Source: Rhizobium phaseoli (GTDB lineage: Bacteria > Pseudomonadota > Alphaproteobacteria > Rhizobiales > Rhizobiaceae). Taken from it: DNA of 64,000 nucleotides. The notes under the pieces were generated by a model that had not been told where the DNA came from, did not search any database, and saw only the letters and a list, made by a program, of their open reading frames with translations. The stretch lies in NCBI RefSeq assembly GCF_003985125.1, contig NZ_ML133568.1, positions 248,001 through 312,000 on the forward strand, read 5' to 3'. Below, one piece after another: positions 18,170 through 27,037 of this stretch (positions within the stretch are counted from its first letter, which is position 1; the number at the start of each line of letters is the position of its first letter). The position numbers were made by a program, and so were the translations under genes.

Positions 18170-19168
18170 GTGCTCAGATATATTCTCTGGCGCATCGCCG
18201 CCATGGTCCCGACGCTCTTCGTCATTTCGGCGCTGGTCTTCACCATCATCGAACTGCCGCCCGGTGACTTCTTCGAGAGCCAGATCGCCGAGCTGCGCGC
18301 TTCCGGCGAGACCGCCAATCTCCAGGAAATCGAGGAGATGCGCCAGCAATACGGCTTCGACAAGCCCGAGATCGTGCGCTATTTCTACTGGGTCGGCGGC
18401 ATGCTGCACGGCGATTTCGGCTATTCCTTCGAATACCAGCTGCCGGTGTCCGACGTCGTCGGCGACCGGCTGTGGCTGACCATCCTCGTCTCCTTCACGA
18501 CGATCCTGCTCACCTGGCTGATCGCTTTTCCGATCGGCATCTATTCGGCCACGCACCAGTACAGCTGGGGGGATTACGGGCTGACCTTCCTCGGCCTGCT
18601 CGGCATCGCCATTCCGAACTTCATGCTGGCGCTGATCCTGATGTATTTCGCCAATGTCTGGTTCGGTCTGTCGATCGGCCATCTGATGGGCCAGGAATAT
18701 ATCAACGAGCCGATGAGCTGGGCGAAGGCGAAGTCGATCCTCGCCCATCTGTGGATCCCCGTCATCATCGTCGGCACCGCTGGCACGGCCGGCATGATCC
18801 GGCGCCTGCGGGCCAACCTGCTCGACGAGATGCAGAAGCAATATGTGACGACCGCCCGCGCCAAGGGCCTGCATCCGATGCGGGCGCTGGTCAAATATCC
18901 GTTGCGCATGGCGCTTAACTTCTTCATCGCCGATATCGGCTCGATTCTGCCGTCGATCATCTCGGGCGCGGAAATCGTCGCGATCGTGCTGTCGCTGGAA
19001 ACGACCGGGCCGATGCTGATCAAGGCGCTGCAGAGCCAGGACATGTATCTCGCCGGCTCATTCCTGATGTTCCTCGCCTTTCTCAACGTCATCGGCGTGC
19101 TGATATCCGATATCGCCCTCGGCTTCCTTGATCCCCGCATCCGTCTGCAAGGCAGGAGCACCAAATAA
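18170..19168 (+). CDS. Peptide-type ABC importer, inner-membrane permease 1 (DppB-like)
   Basis: A 332-residue permease starting at GTG 18170. The N-terminal helix MLRYILWRIAAMVPTLFVIS and about six membrane segments match the DppB/OppB family. The cytoplasmic EAA loop that contacts the ATPase is at about residues 222-250 (TTARAKGLHPMRALVKYPL). It starts three bases after the binding-protein stop and its own stop overlaps the next permease start. It forms the channel together with the 19168-20340 product. Confidence 0.94.
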   Translation: MLRYILWRIAAMVPTLFVISALVFTIIELPPGDFFESQIAELRASGETANLQEIEEMRQQYGFDKPEIVRYFYWVGGMLHGDFGYSFEYQLPVSDVVGDRLWLTILVSFTTILLTWLIAFPIGIYSATHQYSWGDYGLTFLGLLGIAIPNFMLALILMYFANVWFGLSIGHLMGQEYINEPMSWAKAKSILAHLWIPVIIVGTAGTAGMIRRLRANLLDEMQKQYVTTARAKGLHPMRALVKYPLRMALNFFIADIGSILPSIISGAEIVAIVLSLETTGPMLIKALQSQDMYLAGSFLMFLAFLNVIGVLISDIALGFLDPRIRLQGRSTK

Positions 19169-20340
19169 TGTCGCCCCTTCCCGCACCCGGCGCGCCGCTT
19201 CCGCATTACGTCTCGACCGCGCCTTTCGATCCGCATGCGACCGAAACCATGACGGCGGCGCAATCGCGCATCCATCTCGCCTCGCAGAAGCATCTGATGT
19301 GGTGGAAGTTCAAGCAGCACAGGCTGGCCTTGATCTCCGGCATCTTTCTCGCCGTCGTCTACCTGATGATCCTGATCGTCGAGTTCCTGGCCCCCTACGG
19401 CCTGCACACCCGCAACGTCGATTTCATCCACGCGCCGCCGCAGCGCGTCCACTTTTTCGATAAGGGGGAGTTCGTCGGCCCCTTCGTCTACGGCCGCAGC
19501 ATGACGCTCGATCTCGACACATTGCGCAGGGTCTATACCGACCGGCCGAACGACGTGCAGCCGATCCGTTTCTTCTGCCGCGGTGATTCCTATAAATTCT
19601 GGGGCCTCGTCGCCTCGAACTATCATCTGGTCTGCCCGTCGATCGGTGGCCAGATGTTCCTGCTCGGCACCGATCGGCTCGGCCGCGACGTGCTCTCGCG
19701 CATCCTCTACGGCGCGCGGATATCGCTGACGATCGGCCTGATCGGCATTTCGATCAGCTTCGTGCTCGGCATCGTCATTGGCGGTCTTGCCGGCTATTGG
19801 GGCGGCGTGTTCGATCTCATCGTCCAGCGCCTGATCGAGGTCTTGCAATCGCTGCCGAGCCTGCCGCTTTGGATGGCGCTCGCCGCCATCATGCCGGTGA
19901 CCTGGAGCCCGATCGTCATCTATTTCGGCATCACCGTCATCCTCGGCATTATCGATTGGACCGGGCTAGCGCGTGCCGTTCGCTCCAAGCTGCTGGCGCT
20001 GCGCGAGGAAGATTACGTGCAGGCCGCCCAGCTGATGGGCGCCAGTACGCCGCGCATCATCGGACGCCATCTCGTGCCGGGCTTCATGTCGCATCTCATT
20101 GCCTCGGCAACGATTTCGATCCCCGGCATGATCCTCGGCGAGACCGCGCTCTCCTTCCTCGGCCTCGGTCTGCGCCCGCCGATCACCAGCTGGGGCATTC
20201 TGCTAACCGAGGCAAAAAGCGTCAGCGTCATCGCCTTCTATCCTTGGCTGCTCTTTCCGATCATTCCTGTTGTTCTTGTCATTTTGGCGTTCAACTTTCT
20301 GGGAGACGGCTTGCGTGATGCGGCAGATCCCTACAAATAG
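19168..20340 (+). CDS. Peptide-type ABC importer, inner-membrane permease 2 (DppC-like)
   Basis: A 390-residue permease, longer than the ~300 of DppC. About 50 cytoplasmic residues come first, then the OppC N-terminal helix (RLALISGIFLAVVYLMILIV). A periplasmic stretch of roughly 110 residues precedes the standard binding-protein-dependent permease domain. The extended periplasmic part, with two cysteines (FFCRGD, HLVCPS), is typical of the YejE-like branch. The EAA loop is near residues 280-300 (YVQAAQLMGASTPRIIGRHL). It is the last gene of the importer operon, and about 95 bases separate it from the glycosyltransferases. Confidence 0.93.
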   Translation: MSPLPAPGAPLPHYVSTAPFDPHATETMTAAQSRIHLASQKHLMWWKFKQHRLALISGIFLAVVYLMILIVEFLAPYGLHTRNVDFIHAPPQRVHFFDKGEFVGPFVYGRSMTLDLDTLRRVYTDRPNDVQPIRFFCRGDSYKFWGLVASNYHLVCPSIGGQMFLLGTDRLGRDVLSRILYGARISLTIGLIGISISFVLGIVIGGLAGYWGGVFDLIVQRLIEVLQSLPSLPLWMALAAIMPVTWSPIVIYFGITVILGIIDWTGLARAVRSKLLALREEDYVQAAQLMGASTPRIIGRHLVPGFMSHLIASATISIPGMILGETALSFLGLGLRPPITSWGILLTEAKSVSVIAFYPWLLFPIIPVVLVILAFNFLGDGLRDAADPYK

Positions 20341-20436
20341 CAGAAAAGCCGGCGGCGCCTCACGGCATCGCCCCCGCCTCATGGCCTCCGGACGGTGGGG
20401 GTGCTAACAATGTTGTTCACCCCGGAGGGAACGCCC

Positions 20437-21642
20437 ATGGCCAGACGTCTCGAAGATGCACGCATCCTCATGTACAGCCACGACACCTTCGGCCTCGGCC
20501 ATCTGCGCCGCTGTCGCGCCATCGCCCATGCGCTGGTCGAGGATTATCGCGGCCTCAACATCCTGATCATTTCGGGTGCGACGATCGCCGGCGCCTTCGA
20601 CTACCGCGCTCGCGTCGACTTCGTGAAGATCCCGAGCGTCATCAAGCTGCGCAACGGCGAATATACCTCGCTCGCCAGCCACATCGACCTGCACGAGACG
20701 CTGAAGATGCGCGAATCGAGCATCCGCCACACGGCCGAGACCTTCCAGCCCGATATCTTCATCGTCGACAAGGAGCCGATGGGGCTGAAGGGCGAGATCG
20801 AGGATACGCTCGCCTATCTCAAGGCCCGCGGCACCGTGCTGGTGCTCGGCCTGCGCGAGATCATGGACGCGCCGCATCTGCTCGAGGCCGAGTGGAAGCG
20901 GAACGGCATCATGCAGAAGATCGACCAATATTACGACAGCGTCTGGGTCTATGGTCCGCCTGACTTCTACGACCCGCTGATCGGTCTCGACGTGCCGGCC
21001 AGCCTGCGCCGGAAGATGGATTTCGTCGGTTTCCTGCAGCGCAGCGTCTCCAAGGGCAAGACCTCGATCAACGCCCGCAAGGATAATTACCTGCTGGTCA
21101 CCACAGGCGGCGGCGGCGACGGCTCCGATCTCGTCCACGACGTGATGAACGCCTACGAGGCCGATTCGACGCTGACGCAGAAGGCGCTTGTCGTGCTCGG
21201 GCCCTATATGCCGGCGGCCGAACGCGCCAAGCTGGTGCAGAAGGGCGAAGCCATTCCCTATATCGAGGTGATCGAGTTCGACAACCACATGGAAGAGCTG
21301 ATCGACGGCGCCACCGGCGTCGTCGCCATGGGCGGCTACAACACCTATTGCGAGATCCTCTCCTTCGACAAGCCGGCTCTCATCGTGCCGCGCGTCAAAC
21401 CGCGCGAGGAACAGCTGCTGCGCGCCAAGCGCGCCAGCGAACTCGGCCTCGTCGATATGCTGCTGCCGGACCAATCGGCCGATCCGACTGTGATGGCCGA
21501 GGCGCTGAAGCGTCTGCCCTCCCGCCTGCCGCCGTCGAAAAGCGGCAGCAATATGCATCTCGAAGGGCTCGACCACATCTCGCAGACGGTCGGCCGATGG
21601 ATCGATGGCCGCGCCAGCCACCTTTCCCTCGTCGCGGAATAG
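20437..21642 (+). CDS. Glycosyltransferase, MurG-like GT-B fold (COG4671 type)
   Basis: A 401-residue predicted glycosyltransferase. ATG 20437 is chosen because GGAGGG lies seven bases upstream; in-frame starts at 20395 and 20410 lack this. The N-terminal donor/acceptor loop reads MYSHDTFGLGHLRRCRAIA, the G-x-GH-x-x-R pattern shared with MurG/GT28-like enzymes. The C-terminal domain holds TTGGGGDGSDLV and MGGYNTYCEILSF, the nucleotide-sugar-binding region. No signal or membrane segment is present, so it acts at the cytoplasmic face. It opens a cluster with two more glycosyltransferases and a degenerate ABC-type membrane protein. Substrates are unknown. Confidence 0.85.
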   Translation: MARRLEDARILMYSHDTFGLGHLRRCRAIAHALVEDYRGLNILIISGATIAGAFDYRARVDFVKIPSVIKLRNGEYTSLASHIDLHETLKMRESSIRHTAETFQPDIFIVDKEPMGLKGEIEDTLAYLKARGTVLVLGLREIMDAPHLLEAEWKRNGIMQKIDQYYDSVWVYGPPDFYDPLIGLDVPASLRRKMDFVGFLQRSVSKGKTSINARKDNYLLVTTGGGGDGSDLVHDVMNAYEADSTLTQKALVVLGPYMPAAERAKLVQKGEAIPYIEVIEFDNHMEELIDGATGVVAMGGYNTYCEILSFDKPALIVPRVKPREEQLLRAKRASELGLVDMLLPDQSADPTVMAEALKRLPSRLPPSKSGSNMHLEGLDHISQTVGRWIDGRASHLSLVAE

Positions 21643-21652
21643 GGCACAGCCT

Positions 21653-22900
21653 TTGCCGCCACGCCGCAAGATTCTCGTCGTGCTGAAAGGCTATCCCCGC
21701 CTTTCGGAAACCTTCATCGCCCAGGAACTGCTCGGCCTCGAAAAGGCCGGCTTCGACCTGACGCTGATCTCGATGCGCCGGCCGACCGACAAGAAGCGCC
21801 ATCCCGTGCATGACGAGATCAAGGCGCGCGTCGTCTACCTGCCGGAATATCTGCACGAGGAGCCGATCCGGGTGCTGAAAGGCCTCATCGCCGGCTTCTC
21901 CAGACCCGGCTTCAAGGCGCTGATCAAACGCTTCCTGGCCGACCTGCCACGTGACCTCTCCCGCAACCGCTTCCGCCGTCTCGGCCAGGCGCTGGTGCTG
22001 GGTCGCGAATGGCCGGATCACGGCGAGTGGCTGCATGCCCATTTCATCCATACGCCGGCCTCGGTGACGGAATATGCGAGCATGCTGACGGGCACCCCCT
22101 GGAGCTGTTCGGCGCATGCCAAGGACATATGGACCTCGCCCGACTGGGAGCTCACCGAAAAACTGAAGAGCGCCCGTTGGACCGTCACCTGCACCCGGAC
22201 GGGCTACGAGCACATGCGCATGCTGACATCGCGCAAGGATGCAGTGCATTTGAGTTACCACGGTCTCGATCTCGCCCGCTTCGGCCACTTTGCCAGCGCG
22301 CGTTCGCAGCGGACCGGCGATGAGCCGAACGATCCCGCCCTCATCTTGAGCGTCGGCCGCGCCGTCGAGAAGAAGGGCTACGACGTGCTGCTGCGCGCAC
22401 TCGCCCTGCTGCCCGCCGACCTGCACTGGCGCATGGACCATATCGGCGGCGGCGAGGCGCTAGCGAAGCTGAAGACGCTCGCCGCCGACCTCGGCCTCTC
22501 CGGCCGCATCGTCTGGAAGGGCGCCCTGGCGCAGGACGATGTGCTCGATCACTACCGCCGCGCCGACATCTTTGCGCTGGCCTGCCGGATCGCCGCCAAC
22601 GGCGACCGCGACGGCCTGCCGAACGTGCTTGTGGAAGCCTCGAGCCAGCGGCTGGTCTGCGTTTCGACCGACGTGTCCGGCGTGCCGGAACTGCTGAAGG
22701 ACGGCGAAAACGGCCTCGTCGTGCCGCCGGAAGATCCGGCTCTGCTGGCGAAGGCCCTGACGGCGGCAATCCGCGACCCGGCGCTGCGCAAGCGTCTCGG
22801 CGATGCCGCCGAAAGGCGGGTGCGCGAAGAATTCGACTATCATTCCAGCATCCGACAGCTCAGCGGCCTGTTCGAGGCCGAATGGCAGAAGGCGTCATGA
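21653..22900 (+). CDS. Glycosyltransferase family 4-like protein
   Basis: A protein of 415 residues if read from TTG 21653, which has AGGG eight bases upstream and lies just after the previous stop. An alternative ATG at 21605 would overlap the previous gene by 38 bases and has no clear ribosome site. The fold is GT-B, family 4: LKGYPRLSETFIAQELLGLE at the N-terminus, then ILSVGRAVEKKGYDVLLRAL starting the donor-binding domain. The E-x7-E region is DGLPNVLVEASSQ. These retaining enzymes use nucleotide sugars and usually extend polysaccharides or lipid-linked glycans. The next gene overlaps its stop in an ATGA junction, showing translational coupling. Confidence 0.88.
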   Translation: MPPRRKILVVLKGYPRLSETFIAQELLGLEKAGFDLTLISMRRPTDKKRHPVHDEIKARVVYLPEYLHEEPIRVLKGLIAGFSRPGFKALIKRFLADLPRDLSRNRFRRLGQALVLGREWPDHGEWLHAHFIHTPASVTEYASMLTGTPWSCSAHAKDIWTSPDWELTEKLKSARWTVTCTRTGYEHMRMLTSRKDAVHLSYHGLDLARFGHFASARSQRTGDEPNDPALILSVGRAVEKKGYDVLLRALALLPADLHWRMDHIGGGEALAKLKTLAADLGLSGRIVWKGALAQDDVLDHYRRADIFALACRIAANGDRDGLPNVLVEASSQRLVCVSTDVSGVPELLKDGENGLVVPPEDPALLAKALTAAIRDPALRKRLGDAAERRVREEFDYHSSIRQLSGLFEAEWQKAS

Positions 22901-24042
22901 CGGCACCGCGCATCTTCTTCTACGTCCAGCACCTGCTCGGCATCGGCCACATCGCCCGCGCCAGCCGCATCGCCAATGCCCTCGTCAAGGACGGTTTCGA
23001 CGTCACCGTCGTGACCGGCGGCCTGCCGGTACCGGGCTTTCCCGGTGAGGGCGTCAAGACCGTGGCGCTGCCGGCGGTCGTCGCCAGCAATGCCGGCTTT
23101 TCCGGCCTCGCCGATGCCGAAGGCCGCCCCGCCGGCGAGGAATTCCTCCATGCCCGCCGCGATCTGCTGCTTGCGGCCTTTCATGCCGCAAGGCCCGATG
23201 TCGTCATCATCGAAGCCTTCCCCTTCGGCCGCCGACAGATGCGCTTCGAACTGCTGCCATTGCTCGCGGCGATCGAAAAGGCCGAGCCGCGGCCGAAACT
23301 CCTGAGCTCGGTCCGCGACATCCTGCAGGAAAACCGCAAGGCCGGCCGAGACGCGGAAACCGCAGCCCTGGTCAGGGATCATTTTGATGCCGTGCTCGTC
23401 CACGGCGATCCCGCCTTCGTCAAGCTTGAGGACACCTTCCCGCTGACGACAGAGATTGCCGACAGGGTGCGTTATACCGGCCTCGTCACCGCGCCGCCGG
23501 CGCCCGAACCGACCGAAACATTCGATATCATCGCTTCGGCGGGCGGCGGCGCCGTCGGCGCCGAACTGATTGGCGCGGCGAAAGAGGCGGCAGCGCTCAT
23601 GCCGGACAAGCTTCGCTGGCTGCTGATCGCGGGGCCCAACCTGCCGGAGGCCGATTTCACCGCGCTGTCGCAGGACGCCCCCCCAAACGTGACGCTGGTG
23701 CGCTTCCGCAAGGATTTTCCCTCGCTGCTGCGCGGCGCCAAAGTCTCGATCTCGCAGGCCGGCTACAACACGGTCGGCGACCTCATGCGCAGTCCATGCC
23801 GGGCAATCCTCATCCCCTTCGTCGCCGGCGGCGAGACCGAACAGACGGTGCGCGCCGAACGGCTGCAGGCGCTTGACCTTGCCGACATTCTGCCGGAACA
23901 GGGGCTGACGCCGGCCCATGTGAAAGAGGCGGTCGAAAGGGCGCTTGCAGCATCCCGGCGCGGGCCGGTCTCGCTCGATCTCGAGGGGGCGGAGAAAACC
24001 GCCGGCATCATTCGCTCGATGATTGCCGAATCGCTCGCCTAA
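22897..24042 (+). CDS. Glycosyltransferase, MurG-like, paralogue of 20437-21642
   Basis: A 381-residue GT-B-type protein starting at ATG 22897 in an ATGA overlap. The loop QHLLGIGHIARASRIANAL repeats the G-x-GH-x-x-R-x3-IA pattern of the first glycosyltransferase in this cluster, so the two flank the GT4 gene as distant paralogues. The C-terminal GT28-like part includes IIASAGGGAVGAELI and SISQAGYNTVGDLM, where the donor sugar nucleotide would bind. There is no membrane segment. Two MurG-like enzymes around a GT4 enzyme suggest stepwise synthesis of one short glycan on a carrier (inference). The 181 bases before the next gene may contain a separate promoter. Confidence 0.83.
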   Translation: MTAPRIFFYVQHLLGIGHIARASRIANALVKDGFDVTVVTGGLPVPGFPGEGVKTVALPAVVASNAGFSGLADAEGRPAGEEFLHARRDLLLAAFHAARPDVVIIEAFPFGRRQMRFELLPLLAAIEKAEPRPKLLSSVRDILQENRKAGRDAETAALVRDHFDAVLVHGDPAFVKLEDTFPLTTEIADRVRYTGLVTAPPAPEPTETFDIIASAGGGAVGAELIGAAKEAAALMPDKLRWLLIAGPNLPEADFTALSQDAPPNVTLVRFRKDFPSLLRGAKVSISQAGYNTVGDLMRSPCRAILIPFVAGGETEQTVRAERLQALDLADILPEQGLTPAHVKEAVERALAASRRGPVSLDLEGAEKTAGIIRSMIAESLA

Positions 24043-24223
24043 TTCAAAATTCCTGTGATATAAGCAAAGTTCCGGCGAGAATCGGCCTTTCCACAGCCGG
24101 TCGCTTCGCCTTGTTTTCATTGCGATATCGGCGGTCCGGCTACATGGTTCGTTCTCAAGGATTTCTCCCGTCCCGGCGCCCGGATCGCGCCTCCGGAATT
24201 TCCCAGCAAGCTGACGGTTAGCC

Positions 24224-26938
24224 ATGGAAAAAAGCCTCGCCCGCTACATCTGGAAGAACACGCGGCTGCAGCAGCTGTGGATCCTGGCTGTCGTCGCCGC
24301 CTCGATGGTGCCCTATTTCCTGTCCTTCGACCTGCCGAAGCAGATCGTCAACGGACCGATCCAGGGCGACGGCTTCGAAGGTCCCGGTGCAACCCAGACC
24401 TTCATGCACATAGCCTACAATATTCCGCTGATCGGCCATGTCGAATTCTTCCAGGGCGTGCAGCTCAACCGCTTCCAGATGCTGATGGCGCTCAGCCTGG
24501 TGTTCCTGGCGCTGGTGGTGCTGAACGGCCTCTTCAAATTCTACATCAACACCTATAAGGGCCGGCTCGGTGAACGCATGCTGCGGCGCATCCGCTTCGA
24601 GCTCATCGACCGGGTGCTGCGGTTTCCGCCTGCGCATTTCAAGCGGGTGAAATCGGCCGAGATCGCCACCATGATCAAGGACGAGGTGGAGCCGATGGGC
24701 GGCTTCACCGGCGATGCCTTCGTCTCGCCCGCCCTGCTCGGCGGCCAGGCGATCACCGCGCTCGCCTTCATCATCGTGCAGAATTTCTGGCTCGGCATGA
24801 TCGCCGCCGGCATCGTCGGCGTCCAGGCGGTGGTCATTCCCCGCATGCGGAAACGCCTCTTGGACCTCGGCCGCCAGCGGCAGCTGACGGCGCGCGAGCT
24901 TTCCGGCCGCGTCGGCGAAATCGTCGACGGCATCGGCACGATCCACGGCAACGACACCTCCAACCTCGAACGCGCCGACATCGCCTCCAGGCTCGGCCGC
25001 ATCTTCTCGATCCGCTACGATCTTTACCAGTGGAAATTCCTGGTGAAGTTCATCAACAACTTCCTCGCCCAGGTCACGCCTTTCCTGTTCTACGCGATCG
25101 GCGGTTACCTAGCGCTGCAGGGCCGGCTCGACATCGGCCAGCTCGTCGCCGTCATCTCAGCCTACAAAGATCTGCCCGGACCGCTGAAGGAACTGATCGA
25201 CTGGGACCAGATGCGCCAGGACGTGCAGGTGAAGTACCAGCAGGTCTACGAACAGTTCAACGTCGAGCCGCTGATCGACAGCCGTATTCAGGAACTGGCT
25301 ACCACCCCCGTCGGCGCGCTGACCAGCGCACTCGTCGTCACCAATCTCTCCCTCTCCGACGACAGCGGCGCCCGCCTGGTCGACCACGTCTCCGTCGAGA
25401 TCAAGCCGAATGAGACGGTTGCGATCGTGGGCCCGAACGGCAGCGGCGCGGAAGCCTTCGCCGAAGCGCTCGGCCGGATGATCTGGCCCGATTCCGGCCG
25501 CATCACCATCGATGGGCGCGACCTGCTGGACCTGCCGGAATCGATCACCGGCCGGCGCATCTCCTATGCCTCGGCCGACACTTTCTTCTTCCATGGCTCG
25601 CTCGCCAGCAATCTGCTCTACGGCCTCAAGCATGCGCCGATGACCGATGCCGTCTACGACGAGAAGGAAGCGCTCGAATATAAATGGCATTCCATCGAGG
25701 CGGTGAAGGCCGGCAACCCTACCCTCGACCTCAACAGCGACTGGGTGGATTACCAGGCGGCCGGCGCCAGCGGGCCGGAGGACCTGCTGAAAGCCATCCG
25801 CCCGGTGCTCGACGCCGTGCTGATCTCGCAGGACATCCTCGATCTGGCGCTGCGCTCGAACGTCAACACCGACGTGCATGTGGCCGTCAGCGACCATGTC
25901 GTCGCCCTGCGCGCTTCGCTCAGGGACCGGCTGCGTGACGAGGGGCTGGACGGCATCGTCGTCCCCTTCGATTTCGACGCCTACAATGCCCAGGCGACGG
26001 TCGGCGAGAACCTGCTTTTCGGCACGATGAAGCGGCCGCTGATGACCAACCGCCGGCTGGCCGCCCATCCCTATTTCCAGCAGCTGTTCCGCGAGACGGG
26101 CCTCAGCACCGATCTCTACGCCATGGGCCTCGAGATCGCTGAGAACGCCGTCGAACTCTTCCACGACCTGCCGCCGGACCATCCGTTCTTCCAGCAGCTG
26201 ACCTTCATGACGGCGGACGACATTCCGACCTACCAGGCGCTGCTGCAGAAGCTGCAAAGCCGCCGCTTCGAGGATGCGACGCCCGAGGAGCGCTCAGCCA
26301 TCATCCGCCTGAGCTTCGCCTATATCGAGCCGCGTCACCGCTTCGGCCTGCTGACCGACGAGCTGATGGACAAGATCGTCAGCGCCCGCAAGCAGTTCCA
26401 CGAGCATATCCCGGCCGATCTCGCCGAGCTGATCGAGCGCTACGACGCCGAGCGTTTCACGCCGTCGGCCAGCCTGATGGACAATGTGCTGTTCGGCCGC
26501 ATCGCCTATCAGCAGGCCGACGCTTCCGACCGCATCCGCGCCATCATGGGCGAGCTTTTCGACGCGCTCGATCTTTATGACGATGTCCTGTCGATCGGGC
26601 TGGAATTCGACGTCGGCTCCGGCGGCAAGCGGCTGACCATGGTGCAGCGGCAGAAGCTGAATCTGGCCCGTGCATTGCTGAAACGCTCGGACTATTTCAT
26701 CTTCAACCGGCCGCTGTCGGCGCTCGATCAGCGCGTCCAGGACCAGATCACCCGCAACATCATTGAGGACCTGCATAAGGAAGGCGAGCGGCCGGCGATC
26801 ATCTGGGTGCTTTCCAATGCGCGGCTCGCCGAGATGTTCGACCGGATCCTGCTCTTCGACCGCGGCGGCTTGGCCGAGGCCGGAAACTATCCGGAGCTTT
26901 CCGAGAAAAACGGTATGTTCAAGGAACTGTTATCGTAA
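24224..26938 (+). CDS. ABC-exporter-like membrane protein with a fully degenerate ATPase domain
   Basis: A 904-residue protein. Residues 1-330 are an ABC-exporter-type membrane domain with about six helices. The ATPase region that follows keeps the outline but none of the catalytic residues. Walker A reads GPNGSGAE (403-410, Lys to Ala) and the Q-loop reads YASADTFFF (Gln to Ala). The signature LSGGQ is LTMVQ (804-808), Walker B LDEPTSALD is FNRPLSALD, and the H-loop is WVLSNARL (His to Asn). About 300 extra residues lie between Q-loop and signature. The frame is intact with normal codon use, so it is not a pseudogene; it looks like a conserved non-ATPase scaffold or regulated flippase-like protein. 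It lies between glycosyltransferases and a cNMP-binding protein. The function is unknown. Confidence 0.88.
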   Translation: MEKSLARYIWKNTRLQQLWILAVVAASMVPYFLSFDLPKQIVNGPIQGDGFEGPGATQTFMHIAYNIPLIGHVEFFQGVQLNRFQMLMALSLVFLALVVLNGLFKFYINTYKGRLGERMLRRIRFELIDRVLRFPPAHFKRVKSAEIATMIKDEVEPMGGFTGDAFVSPALLGGQAITALAFIIVQNFWLGMIAAGIVGVQAVVIPRMRKRLLDLGRQRQLTARELSGRVGEIVDGIGTIHGNDTSNLERADIASRLGRIFSIRYDLYQWKFLVKFINNFLAQVTPFLFYAIGGYLALQGRLDIGQLVAVISAYKDLPGPLKELIDWDQMRQDVQVKYQQVYEQFNVEPLIDSRIQELATTPVGALTSALVVTNLSLSDDSGARLVDHVSVEIKPNETVAIVGPNGSGAEAFAEALGRMIWPDSGRITIDGRDLLDLPESITGRRISYASADTFFFHGSLASNLLYGLKHAPMTDAVYDEKEALEYKWHSIEAVKAGNPTLDLNSDWVDYQAAGASGPEDLLKAIRPVLDAVLISQDILDLALRSNVNTDVHVAVSDHVVALRASLRDRLRDEGLDGIVVPFDFDAYNAQATVGENLLFGTMKRPLMTNRRLAAHPYFQQLFRETGLSTDLYAMGLEIAENAVELFHDLPPDHPFFQQLTFMTADDIPTYQALLQKLQSRRFEDATPEERSAIIRLSFAYIEPRHRFGLLTDELMDKIVSARKQFHEHIPADLAELIERYDAERFTPSASLMDNVLFGRIAYQQADASDRIRAIMGELFDALDLYDDVLSIGLEFDVGSGGKRLTMVQRQKLNLARALLKRSDYFIFNRPLSALDQRVQDQITRNIIEDLHKEGERPAIIWVLSNARLAEMFDRILLFDRGGLAEAGNYPELSEKNGMFKELLS

Positions 26939-26962
26939 TATTCTATGGGAGCGGCGATGGTA

Positions 26963-26982
26963 GGCATTCCCTAGGGAATGCC
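26963..26982. promoter_or_regulatory. Perfect 20-base palindrome between ABC-like and cNMP-binding genes
   Basis: GGCATTCCC followed by its exact reverse complement around TA, 24 bases after the ABC-like gene and 55 bases before the chosen start of the cNMP-binding gene. It could be an operator, or in RNA a hairpin tuning expression of the downstream gene. No U-run follows, so it is not a standard terminator. Confidence 0.6.
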
Positions 26983-27037
26983 CGGAATTGAAGGCGCCCG
27001 GTTCGAAGAACCCTGCGCCCAGGGGATTGAAACGCTA

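Noticed and set aside
16190..18874. Very long minus-strand open frame (894 codons) opposite the peptide-binding protein and permease
   Set aside because: Shadow of strongly identified importer genes; composition and lack of motifs argue against coding.
24224..26938. Interpretation of the degenerate ABC gene as a pseudogene
   Set aside because: The frame is intact for 904 codons with normal codon use, and the changes are confined to catalytic residues.
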